A stretch of 36,544 bases of DNA, from assembly GCF_944383115.1 (NCBI RefSeq), contig NZ_CALWOJ010000012.1, positions 1-36,544 of the forward strand. Reading direction: 5' to 3'. Made by a program: the position numbers and the translations under genes. Origin of the DNA: an uncultured Flavonifractor sp. Lineage in GTDB: Bacteria > Bacillota > Clostridia > Oscillospirales > Oscillospiraceae. The notes under the pieces were generated by a model. That model was given only the letters and a program-made list of their open reading frames with translations, searched no databases and was not told where the DNA came from. The first letter of the stretch is position 1. Each line of letters begins with the position of its first letter. Below, piece by piece: positions 14,301 to 21,608 of the stretch.

Positions 14301-15646
14301 GGCCGTTCTCCTTTCCACGCCGCCAGGGCAGAGCGGATGATATCCTCCTCCCCCGGCAGCAGGGTACGCACGTCCAGCAGCAGTTTCCCTCTATGGATCC
14401 GCCCCAGAATGGGGGTGGGCCGCCCCCGGAGGAAGGCCTCCAGCTCCTCCGCCGGGTCCAGGGCCACCGCCCAGGAGGGCAGCTCCTCCCCGGGCAGGGT
14501 GCCGCCTCCCGCCTCACCGGCGGTCATAACCGCCTCACAGGGGCAGAAGGGCGTAAGCAGAGCGGCCAATCTCTCAGCCTTTTGCCGCAAGTCCCGGGGC
14601 CGGGTCTCCAGCATGGCCCGGGTGGGAACGGCCACCCCGTCCCGCCAGTCCAGCAGGGTGGCCTCCAGGGCGGCCAGGGACAGCTTGTCCAGCCGCAGGG
14701 CCCGGGCCAGGGGGTCGGCTTTCAGCCGCCGGATGGCCTCCCCCCTGCCCACCAGGATGCCGGCCTGGGGGCCCCCCAGCAGCTTGTCCCCGGAGAAGCA
14801 CACCACGTCGGCATACGCCGCCCACTGCTCCACAGTGGGGTAGTCCTGAGGCCAGGGGCCGGGTCCCAGCGCGCCGCTGCCCAGGTCGCACAGCAGGGGA
14901 ACCTGATAGCGCTCCGCCAGGGCGGCCAGCTCCTCCACCGCCACGCTCTGGGTGAAGCCCACCACCTTGAAGTTGCTGGGGTGTACCTTCAGCAGGGCCT
15001 GGGCCTCCCCGCTCTTTAAAACAGCCTCATAGTCGGACAGCCGGGTCTTGTTGGTAGCCCCCACCTCCACCAGCCGGGCGCCGCTGCGGGCCATCACATC
15101 GGGCACCCGGAAGGAGCCGCCGATTTCCACCAGTTCCCCCCTGGAGATGGCCACCCCCATGCCGGGGGTGAGGGCAGACAGCATGAGCAGCACCGCCGCG
15201 GCGTTGTTGTTCACCGCGAAGGCGCCCTCCGCCCCGGTGAGTTCCTGTAACAGTTCCTCCACCCGGCCGGTGCGGCTGCCACGCTTGCCCGCGGCCAGGT
15301 CGTACTCCAGGTTGGAGTAGCCCTCCGCCGCCTGGGCCACCGCCTCCGCCGCCCTTCGGCTGAGCGGGGCCCGGCCCAGATTGGTGTGGAGGGCAACGCC
15401 GGTGGCGTTGACCACCCGGCGCAGGCCGGGCCGGGCCAGTTCCTCCGCCGCCTGCCGGGCCTGCTGCGCCAGGACGTGCAGCTGGGGCAGCTGAGTCTCC
15501 CCCGCCCGAATGGCACGGCGCAGCCTCTCCAGCACCCGGTTGGCCCCCGCCTTCTGGGCGGAGCGGGGCAGGCCGCTGTCCGCCAGGGCCGGACTGGCCA
15601 GCAGCGCGTCCATCCGGGGCAGCCCGGCCAGTGGATTCTCCGCCAT
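14297..15646 (-). CDS. selA: L-seryl-tRNA(Sec) selenium transferase
   Basis: 449 residues, close to the usual length. PLP enzyme that converts Ser-tRNA-Sec to Sec-tRNA-Sec with selenophosphate. The N-terminal tRNA-binding part has the NPLAGLPRMDALLAS motif, the VVNATGVALHTNLGRAPLS segment is at 78-96, and the PLP lysine is Lys288 in CFSGDKLLGGPQAG. GGGAGG lies 8 nt before the ATG. It is first in a unit selA-selB-tRNA-Sec, with an ATGA overlap to selB. selD, which makes selenophosphate, is not in the window. Confidence 0.96.
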   Translation of the reverse strand: MAENPLAGLPRMDALLASPALADSGLPRSAQKAGANRVLERLRRAIRAGETQLPQLHVLAQQARQAAEELARPGLRRVVNATGVALHTNLGRAPLSRRAAEAVAQAAEGYSNLEYDLAAGKRGSRTGRVEELLQELTGAEGAFAVNNNAAAVLLMLSALTPGMGVAISRGELVEIGGSFRVPDVMARSGARLVEVGATNKTRLSDYEAVLKSGEAQALLKVHPSNFKVVGFTQSVAVEELAALAERYQVPLLCDLGSGALGPGPWPQDYPTVEQWAAYADVVCFSGDKLLGGPQAGILVGRGEAIRRLKADPLARALRLDKLSLAALEATLLDWRDGVAVPTRAMLETRPRDLRQKAERLAALLTPFCPCEAVMTAGEAGGGTLPGEELPSWAVALDPAEELEAFLRGRPTPILGRIHRGKLLLDVRTLLPGEEDIIRSALAAWKGERP

Positions 15647-15678
15647 AACGACGCCTCCCTCTTTACCAAGTTGTCAGC

Positions 15679-15687
15679 AGTATACCA
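15679..15687 (-). promoter_or_regulatory. candidate extended -10 promoter of selA
   Basis: On the minus strand TGG-TATACT (15679-15687) gives an extended -10 element 33 nt upstream of selA. No good -35 hexamer is visible at the expected distance. Confidence 0.5.
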
Positions 15688-15770
15688 CAGTTTTCCCTGT
15701 TCAGGCATATAAACTTCCGGGTTTTCAGAAAAAGAGGCGAAAAAACGCACAAGACAAGGGAACATTCTAA

Positions 15771-15800
15771 TTGACAGGCAGCTTACCCTGCGGTTATCAT
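15771..15800 (+). promoter_or_regulatory. promoter of the [FeFe] hydrogenase gene
   Basis: A perfect TTGACA (15771-15776) and TATCAT (15795-15800) are separated by 18 nt, 49 nt upstream of the ATG. An alternative -10 TATAAG lies at 15806-15811. Confidence 0.65.
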
Positions 15801-15849
15801 GCTGTTATAAGGTTGAAGAGAGAATTATGGATCGGAAGGAGTGTTATCC

Positions 15850-17286
15850 ATGCGCGTATTTGAAACCAGCGTACAGGAACTCAAGCACGAGGTGCTGCGT
15901 TCGGTGGCCCGACTGGCCTGGAACGATGATCTCCAGACCGGTATTCTGGATATTCCGGAGGCGATCATCCCCGGTCCCGAGGCCAAGATGCGCTGTTGTA
16001 TTTATAAGGAGCGGGCCATCATCTCCCAGCGGGTGAAGGTGGCTATGGGCGGCGACAAGACCAACCCCAACCTGGTGGAGGTGCTGGACATCGCCTGCGA
16101 CGAGTGCCCCGTCACCGAGATCACCGTAGGCCCCTCCTGCCGGGGCTGTATTGCCACCCGCTGTATCCACACCTGCCCCAAGGACGCCATCACCATTGTG
16201 GACCACAAGGCCCAGATCGACCACAAGAAGTGCATCACCTGCGGCAAGTGTATCAACGCCTGCCCCTACGGCGCCATTGAAAAGAAAACCCGCCCCTGTG
16301 AGCGGGGCTGCAAGGCGGGCGCCATCTCCATGGGCGAGGACAAGAAGGCCTTTATCGATCCCGCCAAGTGCACCTCCTGCGGCGCCTGTATCTATCAGTG
16401 CCCCTTCGGCGCCATTATGGACAAGTCCTTTATCGTGGACGCCATCCAGATGCTCCAGGGCGCGGAGAAGTGGGGCTTCCATGTCTATGCCGCCGTGGCC
16501 CCCTCCATCGCCGGCCAGTTCGCCCCCGCCGACCTGGGACAGGTGGTCACCGGCCTGAAGATGCTGGGCTTCCACGACGTGGTGGAGGTGGCCCTGGGCG
16601 CCGACATGACCGCCAAGACCGAGGCCGGTGAGCTGGAGGAGAAGGGAATGCTGGCCTCCTCCTGCTGCCCCGCCTTTGTGGACTATGTGGAAAAGAACTT
16701 CCCTGACCAGGCCCACCTGATCTCCGAGACCCCCTCCCCCATGATCATGGCCGGCCGGTATATCAAGCGGAAGGACCCCTCCGCCAAGGTCATCTTCATC
16801 GGCCCCTGCGTGGCCAAGAAGATGGAGGTCAAGCTGGGCAAGACCATGCGTGCTGTGGACAGCGCCCTCACCTTTGAGGAACTGTACGCCATGTTCGAGT
16901 CCCGGGACATCGACGTATCCAAGCTGGAGTACACTGAACTGGATCAGGCCAGCGGCTTCGGCCGCTCCTTCGCCCACAGCGGCGGCGTGGCCGCCGCCGT
17001 GACCCAGGCTTTGAAGGAGCGGGGCAGCTCCTTCCAGGCCAAGCCCCTGCCCTGCAGCGGGTTTGAGGCCTGCAAGCTGGCCTTCCTGAAGGCGGCCAAG
17101 GGCATTGGCGACTTCAACTTCATTGAGGGCATGGCCTGCGAGGGCGGCTGCGTCCAGGGCCCCGCCCAGCTCATCCGCTCCCCCAAGAACCAGGGCGACG
17201 TGGATCGCCACGCCAAGCAGGCCGAGGGCCGCACCATCGAGGGCGCCGTCTCCGACGCGGAGAAGGCCCCCGTATCCGAAAGCTGA
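15850..17286 (+). CDS. monomeric [FeFe] hydrogenase, group B-like
   Basis: 478 residues. The N-terminal half carries several iron-sulfur motifs: Cys97/100/105/109, Cys128/131/134/138 (CITCGKCINACP) and Cys174/177/180/184 (CTSCGACIYQCP). The H-cluster domain has SSCCPAF (Cys272/273), FIGPCVAKK (Cys320) and MACEGGCVQGP (Cys430, Cys434), which correspond to the L1, L2 and L3 signatures of [FeFe] hydrogenases. GPC in place of MPC and the lack of large accessory domains point to the group B (TIGR04105-like) lineage, presumed ferredoxin-linked but poorly studied. Start ATG 15850 has AAGGAG 8 nt upstream; a GTG nine nt earlier is too close to that site. It is convergent with the HydF/G/E maturation operon. 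Confidence 0.9.
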   Translation: MRVFETSVQELKHEVLRSVARLAWNDDLQTGILDIPEAIIPGPEAKMRCCIYKERAIISQRVKVAMGGDKTNPNLVEVLDIACDECPVTEITVGPSCRGCIATRCIHTCPKDAITIVDHKAQIDHKKCITCGKCINACPYGAIEKKTRPCERGCKAGAISMGEDKKAFIDPAKCTSCGACIYQCPFGAIMDKSFIVDAIQMLQGAEKWGFHVYAAVAPSIAGQFAPADLGQVVTGLKMLGFHDVVEVALGADMTAKTEAGELEEKGMLASSCCPAFVDYVEKNFPDQAHLISETPSPMIMAGRYIKRKDPSAKVIFIGPCVAKKMEVKLGKTMRAVDSALTFEELYAMFESRDIDVSKLEYTELDQASGFGRSFAHSGGVAAAVTQALKERGSSFQAKPLPCSGFEACKLAFLKAAKGIGDFNFIEGMACEGGCVQGPAQLIRSPKNQGDVDRHAKQAEGRTIEGAVSDAEKAPVSES

Positions 17287-17304
17287 ATGTGTTTTGAACA
17301 ATTC

Positions 17305-17340
17305 GCCCCCGGCAGACGATCCGTCTGCCGGGGGCTTTTT
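17305..17340 (+). terminator. terminator after the hydrogenase gene
   Basis: GCCCCCGGCAGACG pairs with CGTCTGCCGGGGGC around a 3-nt loop, followed by TTTTT. The opposite strand lacks a T-run, so it mainly serves the plus-strand gene. Confidence 0.93.
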
Positions 17341-17344
17341 CTGC

Positions 17345-18547
17345 TCATATTATCTCGCCGACCCACTCCGGGAATGGCTCCAGGGTCCTGGGCAGGATAC
17401 CGTTGAGGGCAGCAATCAGAATGCCGTAGTTGGTGATGGGGATGCCCTGGTCGGCGGCGGTACGCTGGCGGTACTTCATCTCCCGCTCCCCCAAAGTACA
17501 GCCCCCGCAGTGGATCACCAGCTTGTAGGGGGTCAAGTCCTCCGGGTACTCCCGGCCGGAGCAGAAGGTGTAATCCGGCTCCGCCCCGGTGGCCTCATGA
17601 ATCCAGCGGGGCAGCTTTACCGTGCCGATGTCCTCGCACTGGCGGTGGTGGGTGCAGCCCTCGGCGATCAGCACCTTGTCCCCGGTTTTCAGCTCCTTTG
17701 CCGCTCTGGCTCCCTCCACGGTGAGGGCCAGATCGCCTTTGTACCGGGCCATGAGGATGGAGAAGGAGGTGAGGGGTACCTCACGGGGCACCATTTTGGC
17801 CACCTTGCCGAACACCTGGCTGTCGGTGACCACCAGCCGGGGCGGCTTGGGCAGCCCCGCCAGGGTGAGGGCCAGTTCGGTGTCCCGGCACACCAGGGCG
17901 GCGGCTCCCGCCTCCAGCACGTCCCGGATGGTCTGCTGCTGGGGCAGGATGAGCCGGCCCTTGGGGGCCGCCTTGTCGATGGGCACCACCAGCACCACCG
18001 TGTCGCCGGGCTGCAAGAGATCGGCAATCAGGGGCCGCTTGGGGCCCTCCTGCCCCGCCAGCCGGGCGGCCTTCTCCTTCAGCTCATGGATGTGCAAGCC
18101 GGTGAGGGCGCTCACCCACAGGGTGTTCTCCCCCGCCTCCGGCACGGATTCCAACAGGTCGGCCTTGTTCCAGGCCAGCAGATAGGGGATGCCCTTGTCT
18201 TTGATGAGGGCAAGCAGTCCCGCCTCCGCCTTGCCAAGAGGCTGGGTGGAGTCGGCCACCAAAATAGCAAGGTCGGTCTTGTTGAGAACCTGCCGGGTCT
18301 TTTTCACCCTTAACTCCCCCAGTTCGCCCTCGTCGTCGATGCCGGGGGTGTCGATGATCTGCACCGGGCCCAGGGGCAGCAGCTCCATGGCCTTGTACAC
18401 CGGGTCGGTGGTGGTGCCCTTCACGTCGGACACGATGGCCAGATCCTGGCCGGTGAAGGCGTTGACCAGGCTGGACTTGCCGGCGTTGCGCCGGCCGAAA
18501 AAGGCGATATGGACCCGCTCGCCGGCGGGGGTGGCGTTGAGGCTCAT
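17345..18547 (-). CDS. hydF: [FeFe] hydrogenase H-cluster maturation GTPase HydF
   Basis: 400 residues. HydF is the scaffold on which the 2Fe subcluster is assembled before transfer to the hydrogenase. The N-terminal GTPase domain has GRRNAGKSS (G1, about 18-26), a TTTDP switch region, DTPG (G3) and NKAD (G4). The C-terminal cluster-binding domain has the typical CTHHRQCEDIG and, near the end, HCGGCTLGEREM, giving the CxH...HCxxC ligand set. It is the last gene of the maturation operon, 12 nt after hydG, with GGAGG in that gap. Nothing suggests loss of activity. Confidence 0.96.
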   Translation of the reverse strand: MSLNATPAGERVHIAFFGRRNAGKSSLVNAFTGQDLAIVSDVKGTTTDPVYKAMELLPLGPVQIIDTPGIDDEGELGELRVKKTRQVLNKTDLAILVADSTQPLGKAEAGLLALIKDKGIPYLLAWNKADLLESVPEAGENTLWVSALTGLHIHELKEKAARLAGQEGPKRPLIADLLQPGDTVVLVVPIDKAAPKGRLILPQQQTIRDVLEAGAAALVCRDTELALTLAGLPKPPRLVVTDSQVFGKVAKMVPREVPLTSFSILMARYKGDLALTVEGARAAKELKTGDKVLIAEGCTHHRQCEDIGTVKLPRWIHEATGAEPDYTFCSGREYPEDLTPYKLVIHCGGCTLGEREMKYRQRTAADQGIPITNYGILIAALNGILPRTLEPFPEWVGEII

Positions 18548-18559
18548 GGGTATCCCTCC

Positions 18560-19978
18560 TCAGAACCGGAAGTCCCGCTCGCCCTGGGCGATCTTCACCA
18601 GCCGGTCGGCCACGATCTCCTTCACCTTGGGGTTGGTGATGTAGGCCTGCTGCTGGGCAATGACCTTTTCGCCCACGGCGCGGGTCTCGGGAGCGGCATA
18701 GTCCATCAGGTACTCCTTCAGGGTCATGAGGGCATTGGGCAGGCAGCAATTCTGGATCTGGCCCGCCTTGCACAGAGACATGAACCGGTCGCCGGTGCGG
18801 CCTTCCCGGTAGCAGGCGGTGCAGAAGGAGGGCACATAGCCCAGCTCCATCAGCCAGCGCACCACCTCGTCCAGGGTACGGGTGTCGGACACGTCGAACT
18901 GGGCGGAAGACTCCTCCTCCGGCTCCTGCTCCACATAGCCGCCCACACTGGTGCGGGACCCGCCGGAGATCTGTGAGATCCCCAGCTCCAGCACCCGCTC
19001 CCGCACCTTCTGGCTCTCACGGGTGGAGATAATCATGCCGGTGTAAGGCACCGCCACCCGGATACAGGCCACGATCTTCTCAAAGATCTCGTCGGAGATG
19101 CCGTTGTCAAAGGCGCCGGGGTCAATGTCGTCGGCGGGGCACACACGGGGCACGCTGATGGTGTGGGGGCCCACGCCGAACACCGCCTCCAGATGCTCGG
19201 CGTGCATGAGCAGCCCGGCAAACTCGTAGCGGTACAGCTCCAGGCCGAACAGCACCCCCAGGCCCACGTCGTCGATGCCCCCCTCCATGGCCCGGTCGTG
19301 GGCCTCGGTGTGGTAGGCGTAGTTGCTCTTGGGTCCGGTGGGGTGGAGCTTCTCATAGCTCTCCTTGTGGTAGGTCTCCTGGAACAGGATGTAGGTGCCG
19401 ATCCCGGCCTCCTTCAGCTTGCGGTAGTCCTCCACCGTGGTGGCGGCAATGTTCACGTTCACCCGGCGGATGGCGCCGTTCTTGTGCTTGATGGAGTAGA
19501 TGGTCTGGATGGACTCCAGAATGTACTCCAGAGGATTGTTCACCGGGTCCTCCCCCGCCTCCAGCGCCAGCCGCTTGTGGCCCATGTCCTGGAGGGCGAT
19601 AACCTCCGCGCGGATCTCCTCCTGGGTCAGCTTCTTGCGGGGGATGTGCCTGTTCTTGGCGTGGTAGGGGCAGTAGAGGCAGCCGTTGACGCAGTAGTTG
19701 GACAGGTACAGGGGGGCGAACATGACGATGCGGTCCCCGTAGAAGTCCCTCTTGATCTGGCGGGCCAGCTCATAGATCTCCTGGTTCTTGTCCTCCAGCT
19801 CACAGGCCAGCAGCACCGAGGCCTCCCGGTGACTGAGGCCCTTGCGGAGCCTGGCCTTCTCCAGGATGGCGTCGATGAGAGTCGCATCATTCTTGTGGGC
19901 GTCGGCGTAGGCCAGGCAGTCCAGGATCTCCTGGTGGTCGATGAATTCCTCCGCTTTTCTGGATTTGGGATCGTACAT
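18560..19978 (-). CDS. hydG: [FeFe] hydrogenase maturase HydG (tyrosine lyase)
   Basis: 472 residues, full length. A radical SAM enzyme that cleaves tyrosine to supply the CO and cyanide ligands of the H-cluster. The radical SAM motif CVNGCLYCPY (CX3CX2C) is near residue 94. The C-terminal auxiliary cluster that binds the Fe(CO)(CN) product is shown by CTACYREGRTGDRFMSLCK followed by CC. The ATG is preceded by AAAGGAAG at a distance of about 9 nt. The 54-nt gap to hydE contains one copy of the 14-nt motif also present twice upstream of the operon. Confidence 0.96.
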   Translation of the reverse strand: MYDPKSRKAEEFIDHQEILDCLAYADAHKNDATLIDAILEKARLRKGLSHREASVLLACELEDKNQEIYELARQIKRDFYGDRIVMFAPLYLSNYCVNGCLYCPYHAKNRHIPRKKLTQEEIRAEVIALQDMGHKRLALEAGEDPVNNPLEYILESIQTIYSIKHKNGAIRRVNVNIAATTVEDYRKLKEAGIGTYILFQETYHKESYEKLHPTGPKSNYAYHTEAHDRAMEGGIDDVGLGVLFGLELYRYEFAGLLMHAEHLEAVFGVGPHTISVPRVCPADDIDPGAFDNGISDEIFEKIVACIRVAVPYTGMIISTRESQKVRERVLELGISQISGGSRTSVGGYVEQEPEEESSAQFDVSDTRTLDEVVRWLMELGYVPSFCTACYREGRTGDRFMSLCKAGQIQNCCLPNALMTLKEYLMDYAAPETRAVGEKVIAQQQAYITNPKVKEIVADRLVKIAQGERDFRF

Positions 19979-20013
19979 GGGTATGACTTCCTTTCTTTTG
20001 GGTCAGGGCAGGG

Positions 20014-20027
20014 CCCTTTCCCGTCAG
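20014..20027 (-). repeat. hyd-operon 14-nt motif, copy 3
   Basis: On the minus strand the sequence is CTGACGGGAAAGGG, identical to copy 1 at 21400. Its GGGAAAG can pair with CTTTCCC at the very end of hydE (20038-20044), forming a 7-bp stem that spans the hydE stop codon. Confidence 0.55.
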
Positions 20028-20032
20028 TTTTT

Positions 20033-21070
20033 TTAATTGGGAAAGTCTCCACGGTGGACGGCCACGGTACAGCCGATGACGGCCAGACGTTGTTTCAGAC
20101 CCGCCAGATGCTCGGCGGCCTCGTCTCCCGTGCAGAGCTTGTTGTCGTAGAGGGTGTACTTGTCCCGTGCGGCAGGGGGCGACAGGTTGGGCATCACCAC
20201 GTTGGCCCCCGCCAGAATGCCCAGCTCCCGCCCCTGGGGATGGATGGTGCCCAGGGCGGTGGTGGCGGGCAGCAGCACCTTTGGCAGGGTGAGCCGCACC
20301 AGGGAGAGCAGAATCAGGGTGTCCTCCAGGGTGCCCGCCTTTTCCCCGGCAAAGGGAGTGTCCTTCTGGGGGATGAAGGGCCCCAGGCCCACCATGTGGG
20401 GCTGGAAGTCCTGGAGGAAGCAGAAGTCCTCCGCCAGGGTATCCGCCGTTTGGCCCGGGGAACCCACCATGAACCCGGCCCCCACCTGGTAGCCGATGTC
20501 CTTCAGGGCGTACAGGCAGTCCAGCCGATAGGCCAGGGTCAGCTCCGGGGGATGGAGCCTGCCGTAGTGGGCGGCGTCCGCCGTCTCGTGGCGGAGGAGA
20601 TACCGATCCGCCCCGGCGTCAAACCACAGCTGATACACTTCCCGCTCAAATTCCCCCAGGGAGAGGGTAATGGCGCAGTCGGGAAAGCGTCCCTTGATGG
20701 CCGCCACCGTCTTAGCCACCCAGTCCGGGGTAAGCCCCGGGTCCTCGCCCCCCTGGAGTACGAAGGTGCGAAACCCCCAACCGTAGCCCTTCTCACAGCA
20801 GGCCAGGATGGTATCCCGGTCCAGCCGGTAGCGGGCCACATGGCGGTTATCCCGCCGGATACCGCAATACAGACAGTTATTTTTGCAGATATTACTACAC
20901 TCAATTAACCCCCGGACATAGATCCGGTCGCCGTACCACCGGCGGCGCTCCGCCAAAGCCCGGGCAAAGAGGTCCTTCTGATCCAGGCTGTGCCGACCCT
21001 CCAGCAGGGTCCGCCACTCGTCCCGGTCCAGCCGCCGGTTCTGGCACAGCCTGTCCAGCAGCTCATTCAT
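20033..21070 (-). CDS. hydE: [FeFe] hydrogenase maturase HydE
   Basis: 345 residues. A radical SAM protein of the BioB/ThiH-like group that acts with HydG in building the azadithiolate-bridged diiron unit. The radical SAM cluster motif CSNICKNNCLYCGIR places CX3CX2C near residue 62-69. VLQGGEDPG and the HETAD segment (Arg/His-Glu-Thr) are also as expected. It overlaps the upstream TM1266-family gene by 8 nt, so the two are translationally coupled. An extra cluster in the C-terminal part, found in some HydE proteins, is not evident. Confidence 0.95.
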   Translation of the reverse strand: MNELLDRLCQNRRLDRDEWRTLLEGRHSLDQKDLFARALAERRRWYGDRIYVRGLIECSNICKNNCLYCGIRRDNRHVARYRLDRDTILACCEKGYGWGFRTFVLQGGEDPGLTPDWVAKTVAAIKGRFPDCAITLSLGEFEREVYQLWFDAGADRYLLRHETADAAHYGRLHPPELTLAYRLDCLYALKDIGYQVGAGFMVGSPGQTADTLAEDFCFLQDFQPHMVGLGPFIPQKDTPFAGEKAGTLEDTLILLSLVRLTLPKVLLPATTALGTIHPQGRELGILAGANVVMPNLSPPAARDKYTLYDNKLCTGDEAAEHLAGLKQRLAVIGCTVAVHRGDFPN

Positions 21071-21320
21071 TGGGCAGCTTGGAGTAGATGGCCTTGCAGC
21101 TCACTCCCGGCAGCATCCCCACCTTGCCGGACAGGGCGCTGATGGCGTCGGCGGGGGCGTCCAGCACGATGGAGATGATGTTTACCTTCCGCTCCCGGTA
21201 GGGCAGGCCCATCCGGCCGATGATATAGTCCTTGTACTGGTGGAGCAGGGCGTTCAGCTCCTCCACCGAGTCGGGATTCTCCACCACCACGCCCAGCAGG
21301 GCCACGCGAGTCTCTTCCAT
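21063..21320 (-). CDS. TM1266 family iron-only hydrogenase system regulator
   Basis: 85 residues, matching the small ACT-like/NikR-C-like proteins annotated as iron-only hydrogenase system putative regulator (TIGR03959). The ACT-type pattern is visible: TRVALLGVVVENPDSVEELNALL, then the second strand-helix unit ending LPGVSCKAIYSKLP. It has no DNA-binding domain of its own, so if it regulates, it must act through a partner or by binding a small ligand. It is the first gene of the hyd maturation operon and overlaps hydE. AAAGGAGG lies 7 nt before the ATG. Confidence 0.87.
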   Translation of the reverse strand: MEETRVALLGVVVENPDSVEELNALLHQYKDYIIGRMGLPYRERKVNIISIVLDAPADAISALSGKVGMLPGVSCKAIYSKLPNE

Positions 21321-21349
21321 AGCGATTCCTCCTTTTTAAAATGACAAAT

Positions 21350-21372
21350 GGCGCGCCCGGAATGGGCGCGCC
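21350..21372 (-). promoter_or_regulatory. 9-bp GC hairpin in the hyd operon leader
   Basis: GGCGCGCCC pairs perfectly with GGGCGCGCC around a 5-nt loop, about 20 nt before the ribosome site of the TM1266-family gene. It lacks an adjacent T-run but is followed on the minus strand by T-rich sequence (ATTTGTCATTTT), so weak attenuation is possible. Confidence 0.5.
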
Positions 21373-21399
21373 ACAGCATACTCTCGTTCTGTCCGGCGA

Positions 21400-21433
21400 C
21401 CCTTTCCCGTCAGGTTACTCCCTTTCGCGTCAG
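21400..21433 (-). repeat. hyd-operon 14-nt motif, copies 1 and 2 (direct repeat)
   Basis: On the minus strand CTGACGCGAAAGGG (21420-21433) is followed after 6 nt by CTGACGGGAAAGGG (21400-21413). The two are exactly 20 nt apart, begin about 7 nt after the predicted transcription start, and differ by one base. A third copy lies before hydG. Confidence 0.6.
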
Positions 21434-21446
21434 TGTCGGTTTGTAA

Positions 21447-21475
21447 ATTATACTATACATTTTAATTTTTGTAAA
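21447..21475 (-). promoter_or_regulatory. promoter of the hyd maturation operon
   Basis: On the minus strand TTTACA (21470-21475) and a perfect TATAAT (21447-21452) are separated by 17 nt. Predicted start near 21440, giving a leader of about 120 nt before the first gene. Confidence 0.8.
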
Positions 21476-21539
21476 GGGGGAATTTTCCTGTCCCCCATCG
21501 CACTCCTGCAGGCCGGCAGGAAAACCCGTTCCGCCGCAC

Positions 21540-21568
21540 TTGTTTTTGCCGCGTTCCTTTGATATAAT
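21540..21568 (+). promoter_or_regulatory. gdpP promoter
   Basis: TTGTTT (21540-21545) and perfect TATAAT (21563-21568) with a 17-nt spacer, 40 nt upstream of the gdpP ATG. Confidence 0.78.
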
Positions 21569-21608
21569 AACATGTCATCTTGTATTTGAACGCTGTTGGG
21601 AGGTCCCT

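Noticed and set aside
21321..21440. A manganese (yybP-ykoY) riboswitch in the hyd operon leader
   Set aside because: GAAAGGGAGTAACC resembles the start of that family, but the required closing strand and the second conserved internal loop are not found, and the segment is better explained as a direct repeat.
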